64,000 nt of DNA from assembly GCA_021029095.1 (NCBI GenBank), contig JAJOHG010000011.1, positions 310,001-374,000 on the forward strand, in the 5' to 3' direction. Source of the stretch: Phellopilus nigrolimitatus. Taxonomy: Eukaryota; Basidiomycota; Agaricomycetes; Hymenochaetales; Hymenochaetaceae. Below are positions 44,141 through 54,561 of the stretch, in pieces. The notes beneath the pieces are model-generated. The model did no database searches. It saw only the letters and a list, made by a program, of their open reading frames with translations, and was not told where the DNA came from. How positions within the stretch are numbered: the stretch's first letter is position 1; each line of letters starts with the position of its first letter. Position numbers and translations under genes: made by a program.

Positions 44141-44459
44141 AAACTCGGCAAGGCGTTCTCGCTCCCCGGGTTCAGCGCGGGCTTCGGCGCGGTCGGCGTC
44201 GTCGCGCCGATGGCGCAGGCGCTGCAGGTGCACCGTGCGCCCACGCATGCCGCTGCTGGGAAGACGGGCGGCGAGCCGACGCTTGTGTCGAGCGTGTCCA
44301 TGGGCCACGGCCATGGCTTCGGCGGCGGCGTGGTCGGATATGGAGGCGGCGGGGGCAGGGACGAGGACGCGATGGCGATGATGGTCGTGCTGGACGACGA
44401 GAAGCGCGCGGGCACGGCGTACTACGAGACCGTGCACCGCCCAACGGGCCGCGCACCGC

Positions 44460-45180
44460 ACGCGCGAGACGGGCGCGTCGAGGCAAGTTCAGGGCGAGAT
44501 CCGGCGGGAAGAAAACGCAAACACACCTTGGTCTTGTCCTTTTCGGCTCCTTGTCCTTCTTCTCTGCCTTCGCCCTGGGGCGAAGGCAGCCTGGCACATC
44601 TTGGTGCGATCGATCTCGGTCTGGTTGCGGTGCGCGGTCGACGATGCCGTGCTGGTGCTTTACGGTGCGGCACGCGCGCTTCTTTGAGGCCTCGTGCGCT
44701 AGGCCTAGCTCTTGCTTTTTTGGCTGAAGGCTTTTATTTGCTCGTCTTCTTGCGTTCGATCAACCCCCATATGCAAACCCTCCAACATATGATGGCCCAT
44801 CGGGGCGCTTGCGCGACCCGCTCAAACACTTGATGGCACCCATATACCCCGCCGCGCCAGATTGGCGCGGCGGGCACGTCGGCTGCGAGCACACCCAATT
44901 ATGCTGCTCTTCTCCTGTCTTCTCATCATCACTTTGCCGACAACAATCATTTAATCACCCCTGCTTCGTCTGTGTACACTATCTCTCCTGCATCCTCTTC
45001 ATTTTCACAATCCCCACACCCCTCATCCTCTGACTCGCAACTTGTGTTGCCTCAGGCTCCGAAACCGCAACCTGCTCCAAAGGTACCTCTGGCAAAAGCA
45101 AATTATGTGGAGTCACTCGTCGGTGAGTCTAAGCATTTACGACACGGCTTCTTTCGCGATGTGTGTCTGATTATTCCTGT
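44460..45180. other. No gene recognised
   Basis: Spacer between the BTB fragment and the helicase fragment inside the 9.4-kb element. Open frames overlap on both strands and show no family features. Confidence 0.5.
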
Positions 45181-45181
45181 A

Positions 45182-45874
45182 TTAGATCAAGTCGTGCTTC
45201 TCCTTCTTCGACACCTTCATTCCCCGGAAAAGCGCCTCGTCGTCCGCAATCTCCTTCCGTAGGAGCTCAATTTGCTGGAGTTCTCGCTTCGAAAGATAGT
45301 CTTGCCGAGAGCGCTCACGGAGGGACGGCATGGCGGCTACTCGCGCAGCGGCATCGTCTGCGAGTTGTCGACGCTGGGCAGCTTCTGCGGCTACGCCCTT
45401 CGTAGACCGGTCCTCAACTACTTTCTTCGTGCGGTCCTTGTCGCGCTCGCGCATCCGATCCGCAAACGCGTCCTGCTCGTCTAAATCTCTCCGTCTTTCG
45501 CGCTCTCTCCTCTCGTCCTCATCTTCAAGCAGCTCTGTATCATCCTCTCCCACGTCCGGCTCTCCTCCCCTTGGCTCTTCCTCGTCGCCCTTCCATCGCT
45601 TCCGCGCAACCTCTTCGTCGCTTTCCCACCCCCTTCCGTTCGTCTCACGTTTCCTTGCATGACGCTCCTTCTTGCTTTTGTCCTTTCCTTTCTCCTTAGA
45701 TCTTCCTTTGTCCTTCTTGGGTACGGTGATGCTGCCGTCCGTGCCATCCTCATCCTCAACGAACGAGTACTTCTGCGCCTGAAGCGCTTTCGCTTCCTTC
45801 TCGGCTTGCTTGCGTGCTACATCGGCCGCGTTCTTGTGTTTACTCTTCCGGGGCACACGAACGAAGACTGGCGA
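45182..45874 (-). pseudogene. Prp2/DHX16-like helicase, N-terminal fragment
   Basis: Highly charged segment resembling the N-terminal region of the spliceosomal DEAH helicase Prp2/DHX16: VRVPRKSKHKNAADVARKQA, YSFVEDEDG, then LDEQDAFADRMRERDKDRTK, SRQDYLSKRELQQIELLRKE and IADDEALFRGMKVSKKEKHD. The frame ends with a stop just after the last motif; no helicase motor (DEAH box, motif Ia and so on) follows. A captured gene piece rather than a gene. Assignment rests on the RDKDRT...YLxKRE pattern. Confidence 0.65.
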
Positions 45875-45974
45875 CCCGAATGCATTCCGGTGGTCTTTGC
45901 AACATCCATGCAAATCTTGGTGGCAAAACAACAGCCACCCTCTCTACCCTGCCAACCACAGGCTATACAAAGAT

Positions 45975-46625
45975 GTTCGGTTCCTCTCCCGTCACCCTGC
46001 TCACCATCAACGCAGCACTCCCCTCTGCCGCCTGACCCGCCACGCGTCGCATCCAGCTTTTTGAACGAGCACTTTGCGAACACCACGATTGTCGCCGAAA
46101 AGGACCTCGTGCCAATCAAAACGTTCGTACGCGAAGTACTCCGACGTTCGCGCATGACATGCAGCGTCTTGCAGTCTGCGCTGTGCTACATCGAAGGGGT
46201 ACGAAAGAAGGTGCCAGAGATGGCAGAGAAGGAGAAGCAAGGTTTTGGTATCAGGGGCGAACCGGAGTTGGGTGATAGGATCGTGAGGGATGACAAGGAA
46301 GCGAATGCCTCGTCGTATGTGAATAACCTCTTGGATATTTCCGCGCTCGGCGGCCTCCCGACAGAGCTCATGCCTACGGAACTGTACGACTTGAGTAACA
46401 TGCCGGTGGTCCTCCAGGTCGGCGCTTCGCAGCTGTCATGCGACACGCTTCTGCAAGCGGAAGCACCGAAAGACGCCCGAGCCTCGAAGTTCTTGCAAGA
46501 CCGATGCTACTCGAACCGCGCGTGGGCCAAACTCTCCGGGCTTCCCCTGCGGGAAATCAGCAGCTGCGAACGCGCTCTCGGAGACGCGCTTGAGTGGCGT
46601 CTGTGGGTCGGTAAAGCTGCTTTTG
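45975..46625 (+). pseudogene. Pcl/Pho80-type cyclin fragment
   Basis: Pieces resemble basidiomycete Pcl-like cyclins: VTLLTINAALPS, VASSFLNEHFANTTIVAEKD, LVPIKTFVREVLRRSR, CSVLQSALCYIEGVRKKVPE, RIVRDDKEANASSY, then, after a damaged middle, KFLQDRCYSNRAWAKLSGLP and CERALGDALEWRLWVG. The first piece and the rest lie in different frames, and the stretch that should link to the cyclin core is altered, so it is a relic. It is divergent to the helicase fragment; the two may have been neighbours at the donor locus. Confidence 0.62.
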
Positions 46626-47700
46626 GATTTGCGACTAACACCGGACTTTCTCCGATTTTAGAATGGCAGAACCGCCCCGCATCCGTGAACTCCCTCTCAC
46701 CACCGAAACGTAAGTGTTTCTCCTCCGTCGGCGCTGTCCATCAGACTCTCCAACTTTGTCTCTACGTTTTATAATTGACCTGTGTTTGTACACTTACTGA
46801 CGCACCATTTCCCATTCTCTGATCGACAGGGTCAACAACCCAATGGCGCTCTGGGCATCTCGGTGACCCTGAGGAAGGCTCGCGTTCGATCATGCGCACG
46901 TCGGCGTCGCCTGCTGTGCGTGCGTCGTCAAATATGCCAAGCATGCCAAGCCCGCCGCTGTCGGATTCCGGCGCGAGTCCAGAGGTTGAGCGCGTGCTAC
47001 CTCTGCTGCAGCATGCGCGGGTGTCGAATAGGACGCTCAGGTGTGCGGTCACGTTGCTAGAAGAGTCAGCGTTCAGGAGCGTGCTCCCGCGGTATTGCTC
47101 CCCCGGATTGCTGCCGGTTTCCTTCGCAGGCCCTCCGCTTGCGGTCAATGCTGCGCGTCAGAGCGCCGCTCAAAGCGGCCAACTGACGATGCTGTCAATC
47201 CCGCTCGCTTCACAGATGCCAAGCACGTTGAACTTGTTTTCGTCCGATATGAACTTCATTGCACTAGACGAGCCGACACCGCGCTTCTCTTACTCGCCCA
47301 TGTCCCTCGTCGAGCCAACCTTGACACCCCGAGCACGGTCTTCAGCGCCTCGTGGTTGCCTGCGCACAGCACTAGCTCGTCGGACGAGTCCGAGTCCGGC
47401 TCGAGCAGCGGGTCCATCGCAATGCCCCCAGACGTGCTTCGCGCGTTTGCGCCGGGATCCGCGGCCAGCTTCAGTGTCCAGCGCGCCGCCGTGTCGCGCA
47501 TGAGCGCTCTCTGAAACGAGTACGCGAAGACCGCTGCTGGCGACGCGGGGCTCAGGTGCTTCCCGCCCGCGGGTGGGCTGGTGCGTCCCTTCTCCGATCC
47601 GTCGGGTCGACCCTGCATCATTGATCACACAGAACACCAAATACGGTGACCGTGCTCTTGTCCTCAGAGTGCCCCGAATGAGCGTCCATTCGCCGCTCTC
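46626..47700. other. Unassigned coding-like segment
   Basis: Compositionally like exon DNA. After a probable intron, MAEPPRIRELPLTTET follows the cyclin fragment, then MRTSASPAVRASSNMPSMPS and VERVLPLLQHARVSNRTLRC on the plus strand; on the minus strand FAYSFQRALMRDTAARWTLK is also open. No domain recognised. Probably further captured sequence. Confidence 0.4.
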
Positions 47701-48168
47701 AAGTAGCATGTAACCTATGCTCAGTCCTGGATGATGACGACTTGCCCCTCCCCTGCAGCCTCCCGCTCCCTCATATATGTAGTAGCTGAATGTACCTATG
47801 TAGCTTGCAGCTGCAATATAGTGTATTCCTCACAATAGCACCACCTGAAGTTTCTGAATGGGCAAAAAAGAAAAGCAAAATAACTGCCTGACCACCTGCA
47901 GCAATATTTCCCCTACTCATATATCTACTGTCCGACCATGCTACATAATTATAAGAGTACTAACTTCACTATGGAACCCTAACACACTACCTCGCTACAA
48001 ACCCTAAGACAACTAAACTACACTATGACAACTACGCAACTATGCACTACCTTGCTAAGGTGAGTTCTGTAGCGCTAGGAAGTTGATAGCAAACTATTCA
48101 CCGCTATGTTGCTATGGTAACTTGGTAGCGCTACCAAGTGTCGGCTAGTTTTTTAAGGTTTCCTGATG
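47701..48168. other. Right subterminal repeat region of 9.4-kb element
   Basis: Repeated ACTAC/CTACG-type motifs and an inverted GGTAGCGCTACC near 48,124, ending with the terminal GTTTCCTGATG. No gene. Confidence 0.55.
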
Positions 48169-48972
48169 TGCTGGAAGCTATGTACGGCTTGTCGGAATGG
48201 TAAGTGCGAATCCATGGGGCATCCCCATGATGATCGGACTAACCTGACCTTTCGCATTTCTAGGAGGAAGTTTGCGAGTCAGGAACCTGATTTCCCCATC
48301 CTTGTGGAAAACCTCATGGCAATGGCCACGAAATACGAGATGAAGCGTATTCGGCAGGACATCATCGAGGTCGTGCACCTCATCTGGCCGACCACGCTGG
48401 AAAAATGGGACGAATTTCAGGCGAATCTGGATTGCTACGAAGGTCACTGGGAGTCTATCCCCGAACCTGCGGCTGCGGCTGTTTTCGCTCGCCGCTTTGA
48501 TCTGCCAGAGCTGCGCGCCGTCGCTCTGCATTCACTATCGTGCTTAAACGCAAGGATGCAATGGCAAGGACACGGAAACGAAGAGTGGTTTGGACTGCGT
48601 GCGCGATGGGAGTTGCTCAACAGGGACGATTTTCACGATCTTGCCCGTGTTCAGGACTATAAACGAGGTTTGTGTCTAAAAGGAGTTGTGGATCATAGAG
48701 ACCATGGATGTGACGCGCTTCCAAGCTGCGGGAAAAGCCACAAGAGCAGCAAGCTGTTCGATGCAGACAAGCAGACATCTGTTCTTTGGGAGAGCAGCGA
48801 CGTTCTGACTTCGCTTGGGTTGTACCGAATGGAGCTCGTTGGTAAAAACGAAGTTAGCGGACGTTGCAGATTTTTTGGAAAGGCGGCAAATTACATCGCT
48901 AGAAACAGAAAGTCGTATTGGGAATCGCTGCTCCGCGTAGCTCGAGGGGAGATGGATATAGCATACCAGTGA
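48169..48972 (+). pseudogene. BTB/POZ protein 2, 3' half
   Basis: Continues the gene begun at 38,456. TGCTGGAAGCTATGTACGGC directly follows the element, then the donor GTAAGT, a 65-bp intron, and a second exon that is open to TGA at 48,970-48,972 and closely similar to BTB protein 1 (KFASQEPDFPILVENLMAMA, PEPAAAAVFARRFDLPELRA, SYWESLLRVARGEM). Exon 2 has no stop, so separation by the 9.4-kb element looks recent. Confidence 0.88.
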
Positions 48973-49516
48973 TTTACGAATAGACACATGGATATACGCA
49001 GTCAGCGGGAACTTGGTGTCTGGCTTCATATTAAGCAGCATGTATTCATTGTGTGGTATGCAGATGCTGAGTATTATACCAGAATACGAGAAATAAATAA
49101 AATAAAATGCTTAAATGTACAGTCAGCCACAGGCCATTGGAAGCTGCCTAGAGCTTCCGTTTCCTGGCTACTGTTTCCCATTATTTTTGCCAGTGTGAGC
49201 TTGACTATATATCTCAAAAACTGCATACCAGCTTCGAGCCAGCCTAGCTCAATATCACTTGAGATATCCGAGTCTATCTATCAAATCAGACTTCTTGCAG
49301 ACGGGTTGCTCAACGGACACATGTTGAATAGAGCTCAGATATTGCATATGACTCAGTTTTAGCATTTGAGTGCCGTATATTATTGTCAGTCTCAAGTGGG
49401 CAGACAGATATTAGCTATGGTGACGCTGAATATGTGGCTGTGTGACAGACAATTACTGAATGCTCTGGTCACGTGCCTCGTACCTGCATACATGCATTAG
49501 GGGCGTGGTGCGCATA
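48973..49516. other. Intergenic, nothing recognised
   Basis: Flank between the BTB 2 remnant and the copia-type element. Confidence 0.5.
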
Positions 49517-49521
49517 CTCTT

Positions 49522-49731
49522 TGTTGGAATAACGAGCTCGATCGTCACGTCATTGATGCACCATATTTGTTTATTTGTTTCTTATCAGACCGTTTAGTAT
49601 AAGTACGTGCCGTGCATGTATGTCTTCTCTTATCCGTTTGCCTCAGAGCTCAGTAGGCCAAACACGAATACTACTTGTTTTTGTCTTCGTCTCTCTGCTT
49701 CAAGTTCACTAAGCTACGACAATTTACAACA
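49522..49731 (+). repeat. 5' LTR of gag-only element
   Basis: 210 bp with TATAAG at 49,598-49,603 and ATCCGTTTG at 49,632-49,640, complementary to the primer site. Confidence 0.9.
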
Positions 49732-49740
49732 CAAACGGAT
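49732..49740 (+). other. Primer-binding site, self-priming type
   Basis: CAAACGGAT starts at the first base after the LTR and is the exact reverse complement of ATCCGTTTG in the LTR, 34 nt downstream of TATA. No initiator tRNA-type site is present. Confidence 0.65.
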
Positions 49741-49822
49741 CGCCTCGCTTGAGGGTCACATCAAGTAGCCTTGTGGGGCTCAGACCACAAAACCAGTCAA
49801 CGGGACTGTAAACCGAACGACA

Positions 49823-49945
49823 CGGTCACTGTGCGTCGCGGACGGCACACCGGAATCTGCAGGCTGCGGGCCTTACGGTCACTGCTGCGGCACACCGGTA
49901 TCTTATCTACGGTCACTGCGCGCGCGTGCGGCACACCGGAATCTA
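49823..49945 (+). repeat. Triplicated motif in gag-only element leader
   Basis: CGGTCACTG occurs at 49,823, 49,876 and 49,910, each followed by GCACACCGG. Degenerate repeats of roughly 35-55 bp in the RNA leader, possibly a packaging or structural signal. Confidence 0.55.
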
Positions 49946-50097
49946 CGGGCCGCGTGCCATTTTTGGCCTCTGCCGTGGCACGCCATTTCTCTTATCTTGC
50001 GTTTGATATTGCGCAATCACCCTTTATCTTGCCCTTAAACCCGACAGACCGTTTCACGGCACGAACCGCCACTCCGCAGACACTCACTTTGCACACC

Positions 50098-50928
50098 ATG
50101 GGTACCGACATCGAGAAGCTGACCGAAGGGAACTACGAGGACTGGGCACCGGTTATGGAGGCGCTATTGGTGGACAAGGATGTTTGGGGTGTGGTATCCG
50201 GAGACGATGTCGAGCCGCTCGGTGGACCGAACTCGAAGCCAGTCAAGGCATTCCGTCGCAAGAAGGACATTGCGAAGGCGAAGATTGTGCTCAGCGTGCA
50301 CAAGACACAACTACCGCACACGCGCTTCGAAACGCCCAAGGAGATCTGGGACGAACTTGCACGTATCCATACGTCGCGCAGTTTCGGCAGCCTCCTCGCC
50401 ATGCGCCGTCGCTTTTTCACCATGGCCAAAGCACCCGACCAGTCAATCCAGTCATGGGCCGCCGACGTTCGCCACTCCGCCTATCTTCTTGAGAAAGCCA
50501 ATTTTGATGTCACGGAGATCGACAAGGTTCTTGCACTCACGCAGGGCCTCCCCGAGTCGTACACTTCACTCATCGTTTCGCTCGACTCTATCCCTCCCGA
50601 CGAGCTCACTTTCGAAGGTGTCATCGGCCGCTTGCTCAACGAGGAGACACGCCAGACCCACTCCACTGTTGTCAAGACTAAACCCAAGGCCAAACCCGAG
50701 GACACCGCTATGGCTGTTGTCCCCGCTGGACGCCGCTTCGCCGGAGAATTGAAGAAGAAGGGAACTGGGCTTCAGGGGGTGCGCTGCCATAAGTGCCGGG
50801 GCACCGGGCACATGCGCAGTGCCTGCCCGTCGCGTGAAGACGACGTTGCAAATGCAGTCGACGAGGAACCCGACACCGCCGCATGCGCTGACGAAGTCGA
50901 CTCGCTCTCCGACTCGGACCTCTGGTAG
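50098..50928 (+). CDS. gag: Gag protein of copia-type element
   Basis: 276 residues from ATG at 50,098. N-terminal copia gag domain (LTEGNYEDWAPVMEALLVDK; ETPKEIWDELARIHTSRS; MRRRFFTMAKAPDQSIQSWA; LTQGLPESYTSLIVSLDSIP), then a CX2CX4HX4C zinc knuckle (CHKCRGTGHMRSAC) at about residues 229-242, and an acidic tail. The stop is followed within about 80 bp by the polypurine tract and 3' LTR. Expected to form particles that package the element's RNA. Confidence 0.9.
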   Translation: MGTDIEKLTEGNYEDWAPVMEALLVDKDVWGVVSGDDVEPLGGPNSKPVKAFRRKKDIAKAKIVLSVHKTQLPHTRFETPKEIWDELARIHTSRSFGSLLAMRRRFFTMAKAPDQSIQSWAADVRHSAYLLEKANFDVTEIDKVLALTQGLPESYTSLIVSLDSIPPDELTFEGVIGRLLNEETRQTHSTVVKTKPKAKPEDTAMAVVPAGRRFAGELKKKGTGLQGVRCHKCRGTGHMRSACPSREDDVANAVDEEPDTAACADEVDSLSDSDLW

Positions 50929-51011
50929 ATATTTATTTTGTTTCTTTCACTTCTTTTCTTCATTTGTTTTTATTCTTACTTATTGCCGACGATGCTTCGC
51001 TCGAGGGGGTG

Positions 51012-51221
51012 TGTTGGAATAACGAGCTCGATCGTCACGTCATTGATGCACCATATTTGTTTATTTGTTTCTTATCAGACCGTTTAGTATAAGTACGTGC
51101 CGTGCATGTATGTCTTCTCTTATCCGTTTGCCTCAGAGCTCAGTAGGCCAAACGCGAATACTACTTGTTTTTGTCTTCGTCTCTCTGCTTCAAGTTCACT
51201 AAGCTACGACAATTTACAACA
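51012..51221 (+). repeat. 3' LTR of gag-only element
   Basis: 210-bp direct repeat of 49,522-49,731 with a visible A/G difference (CCAAACGCG against CCAAACACG). Confidence 0.9.
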
Positions 51222-51397
51222 CTCTTGCCCACTCGCAAGTGATGCGCACCAAAGGAAATACACATCCTTCCATACTTTCCAAAACAACCAATTGTGAGTA
51301 AACTTGTATGAGAAGCTATCTGCTTGATTTTCTCTATCAGACCGAGCTGGCTTTGAACGCGACTTCCGTTGTATAGTACCACTTGCAGCATACTGGC

Positions 51398-52483
51398 ATG
51401 TCGTCTCAGCATGAAGAACCCTCGTCAATGAATTCCACTAAATCTATCGATGAAAAGCACCCCGTTCTGTACTTCGCCGACGGGAACATTGTTCTATCCG
51501 CTCAAACGACTGCACGGAAAACTACGGAGATCCTAAGTGACGAATCGCAAGCAGCTAGCGAGCCTCCGGCGAGCGTGCCCACGCCCGAAACTGCGCGGAC
51601 CGTCCTCTTTCGAGTGCACAAGTCCATATGTGCGCTTCACTCTGAGGTCTTCGAGGGAATGTTCCAAGGTTCATCAGCTTTGGAGACTTTCGAGGGTGTT
51701 CCGATTGTGGAGATGGCAGATTCTGCCGAAGAGGTCGAGGCGATGGTAGAGGCTATGTATGGCTCGTCAAGATGGTGGGTCCCGAGAAAGAAGGCTCGCT
51801 GACTGCTAATAATATGTTCCAATGTCATTAGGGTAACCTTTACGGGACGGAGACACCCAGATCTTCCTCTTCTCATCGGAAATCTCATGAATATGGCCAG
51901 GAAATATGGGATCACCATATTGCAAAAAGACCTGACTGATGCCATAAATCGTGATTGGCCGTCATCTCCTACAGAGTGGAGCGAGACTCAATCATCACCG
52001 GAGGAACCCATCCCAGAACCCGCAGCCGCAGCCGTCTTCGCCCGTCGTTTCCATATACCACTCCTTCGAGCTATCACTCTATATGCACTGTCCTGTATCG
52101 ATAGCAGGGTCAGGTGGGATGATAAACCGTCTTCAAAGCAGAAAAAAATAAAGCAGAAAGAGTTCAAGGAAAGAGGAGCACGATGGCATTTGCTCTCCAA
52201 AACTGATTTGTCCGAGGTTGATGAAGTCCGAGAGCTACAGAGGGACATGTTTCTTCCTGGTTCGAGCCATAACTATAACGGTCCTTCGTGTCTTTATTAC
52301 GGACTAACAGATGAGCTCACACTTTTACTTGCTAGAGAGCGAGATGCTATACGTACCTCGTTTGTGTTTGATGCTGGTGAGGAGATTCTTTATAATTACG
52401 CAGCTTCAAACAGACAATACGTTGTAGAGAAAAGGGAACAACTGTGGAGTAGCCTCCTTAGGATCGGGCAGAGAGTGTCTTAA
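51398..52483 (+). CDS. BTB/POZ domain protein 3
   Basis: Two exons (51,398-51,774; 51,832-52,483). BTB domain with VLYFADGNIVLSAQ, RTVLFRVHKSICALHSEVFE, GMF, VEMADSAEEVEAMVEAMYG; then the family's C-terminal helical region (PEPAAAAVFARRFHIPLLRA, ITLYALSCIDSRVRW, LWSSLLRIGQRVS). Same intron position as BTB protein 1 (inside the Trp codon after YGSSR/YGLSE), but well diverged from it, so an older paralogue. A Lys-rich run (KQKKIKQKEFKERG) is specific to this copy. It lies 176 bp downstream of the gag-only element, whose 3' LTR may affect its promoter. Function unknown. Confidence 0.85.
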
Positions 52484-53066
52484 CAACAACCATGTATAAT
52501 TTTGTCGGTGTAATCAAAACTATGTAATTATCACGTACGGGTGAGCTATCTGCTCCGACTGTCCGACACTTGGTTCATAGTATGCTGTACTCAGTTACAC
52601 ATCAGGAGGTTTGGAAGTGTCTTGTGTGTGAAGCACATTTACAAAGTTGGATGGCATGCATGAATTCAGTGCGAGTTGCACATTCTTTGCGAAGGCGGCG
52701 AATGTTGTCGTAGGTGCCATATTTCTGATCACCCTACCCCAGACGCATGAAGCACAAGATGATGAATCACAACAGAAACTACCAGCATAACTATGTTTAC
52801 AGCTGTAAGCATAAACAATCTAGAAGCATTATCGTCCTAGTGAAGAAAAAAAAAGTATCCATATTGACCTTTCGTCGAGCATAATCTCCTTTTACATAGG
52901 CATATAGACTGGGAGAGACAGGGTGAGGGGCCGAATAAATTATGTAATATGAGAATTACAACCAGCGCGATCATGTCCATGAAAGACGGCGCCGGTCACG
53001 CGACTGGAGTCGCGGAAGCAAGCGGGTCAAATGTCGAGCGATAGCGATCGACAGCAACCAGGCGGC
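52484..53066. other. Intergenic, nothing recognised
   Basis: Spacer between the convergent BTB 3 gene and the membrane protein gene. No repeat recognised. Confidence 0.5.
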
Positions 53067-53721
53067 TCAGTGGCGGTTCGAGACGGTGACTCCGACGACG
53101 ACGGCGACGGCGACGAGGACGATGAACACGAAGAGCGCGAGGCCGCAGCGCCGCGCCCAGCGCATCTCAACGCTGCGCATGCTTGTGTCGTCCGCCTGCT
53201 GGTCCTCCTTAGACCGGTTGTCCTTTGTCGGGTCGTGGTGCGGCCGGACAAAGGGCGCGATGATCCCGGCGATCCAGAGCGGGAAAAATACTGGAGGAGA
53301 TAAAGAAAATGAGTATGCGAGCCAAGAAAGGAAGACAAAGGGACGCACGGAAACCATATATGAAGAGCTTGCGATTCAGCGAGGCGTCGTATTCCTCTAT
53401 CTTCGAGTATGATGGAAGCGACTCGGTGTCGCCCGACGGGTCATAAGGCGGTAGCGTGCGCGCTGCGCTGCTGCGACTGGTCCTCGCGCTTTGGCTCGAC
53501 CGCTGCGACCCAAAAAACGCGCCGATCTGGTCGTACTGCATGCGCATCACATCCTGTGCGTGCGGCGGGGGCGAAGGCGGCTCGCTGACCACGTGCGGCA
53601 GGCGTGCGGAGGACGGGGGGCTCGGGGTTGCGGCGCGCTGGTGGCGCGCAGGCCGCTCGCCGTAGGACTCTGCGGGCTCTGGGACCGTGCCGAAGCTCGT
53701 GGACGCGTACGTGACCGACAT
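53067..53721 (-). CDS. Small two-segment membrane protein, uncharacterised
   Basis: Two exons joined across an intron of about 55 bp (around 53,291-53,347), giving roughly 200 residues from the ATG at 53,721. A Pro/Ser-rich cytosolic N-terminus with a PPY motif (LPPYDPSGDTESLPSYSKIE), a membrane segment IYGFLFFPLWIAGIIAPFV, a charged loop with DPTKDNRSKEDQQADD, and a C-terminal membrane helix CGLALFVFIVLVAVAVVVGV. The PPY motif could recruit a Nedd4/Rsp5-type ubiquitin ligase (inference). No recognised family; proteins of this plan are common in agaricomycetes as far as I recall. Confidence 0.72.
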
Positions 53722-54561
53722 GGCGAACAAAGAGGCAGGGTTTTTTCTTTTGAGTCAATCAACGGAAATGATAAATTGTGTGATAAATTTTGGGCGCGGG
53801 GGCTCGTCGGCTCAGCCGCAGTCCGTGTCTGTGTGTCCGGGAGAAAGAGGTGGGGGGCGTGTGCGCGAGGACATAGTGGGTCGAGCGCTTTATGGCGTGC
53901 GTTGCACAATTGCGGCGCGGCGTCGGTTTGGGAGAACAAAAGAAAGACGGTGATGTGTGCGGCTCGAGGGCACAGCCGTGTGACCGGAGTCAGTGACGGC
54001 CCATCGCAGTTCCATATGGAACAGAAGGCGTGCATTCCGCTCGGCTGGACAATTATCGAGAAGAGCAACGGGCTCGCGGATGGCCTTGTGCGGCTCTCAG
54101 GCCTTGCATTTTGCAGGCCAGAAGATGGAGAAGATAATTCAGTCCATTTCAGTTCATTGCAATTGTCAACTCTGCATCTGGAATTGGAAATACATTTTGT
54201 CTCTGTCACAGGCTGTCACGGATGTCAATCAAGCATCAATTTCGCACACGCAGATCATCGCGTGGATCGCCTGATTCGCTCAGTTCCAGATCAGGATATT
54301 GTGTCAATCAGTACAAAGTGCCTGAGCCACCCGCAAGTCAAACATACTCGGGTCGAAATCGAAACTCAAAGCTTCAGTTTCTTCTATGTACTTCTCAGAG
54401 CGGTCAGTCCGCAAGCATCTGGCCCTGCATACTAGAGCATACTTCTGACCGACGTTGCTAAATACCCCGACGATCTCATACTTTTATTGTGTCACACAAG
54501 AGCGGATGCAAACTTTGACTGACGTCCCTGACTGATTTACCCACTGCCAAACACCTTCCTT
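53722..54561. other. Intergenic, nothing recognised
   Basis: 840 bp between the membrane protein start and the 3' end of P450 gene 6. Open frames are chance overlaps. Confidence 0.5.

Larger units (their letters stand above)
38767..48168. mobile_element. 9.4-kb inverted-end element carrying gene fragments
   Basis: Insertion in the BTB 2 gene. Ends are exact 11-bp inverted repeats, CATCAGGAAAC...GTTTCCTGATG. The intact paralogue reads GCAATGCTGGAAGC across this site, against GCAATG|element|TGCTGGAAGC here, so a 2-bp TG is duplicated. Subterminal regions are rich in short TAGCGTG/GGTAGC-type repeats. The interior holds no transposase gene I can recognise, but carries pieces of Hsp70 (-), a BTB protein (+), a Prp2/DHX16-like helicase (-) and a Pcl-type cyclin (+), plus smaller nested elements. 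It is probably a non-autonomous DNA transposon that captured host DNA; its superfamily is not determined. Confidence 0.75.
49522..51221 (+). mobile_element. Gag-only copia-type LTR element
   Basis: 1,700 bp: LTRs of 210 bp (TGTTGG...ACAACA) differing at about one site, 5-bp target duplication CTCTT (49,517-49,521; 51,222-51,226), a primer site, one gag gene, and a polypurine tract TCGAGGGGGTG next to the 3' LTR. No protease, integrase or reverse transcriptase. It must borrow enzymes from another copia element. Complete structure and near-identical LTRs indicate recent transposition. Confidence 0.9.

Noticed and set aside
38767..48168. Helitron explanation for the 9.4-kb insertion
   Set aside because: Helitrons have no inverted ends or target duplication and insert between A and T. 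Exact 11-bp inverted ends and a TG duplication do not fit.
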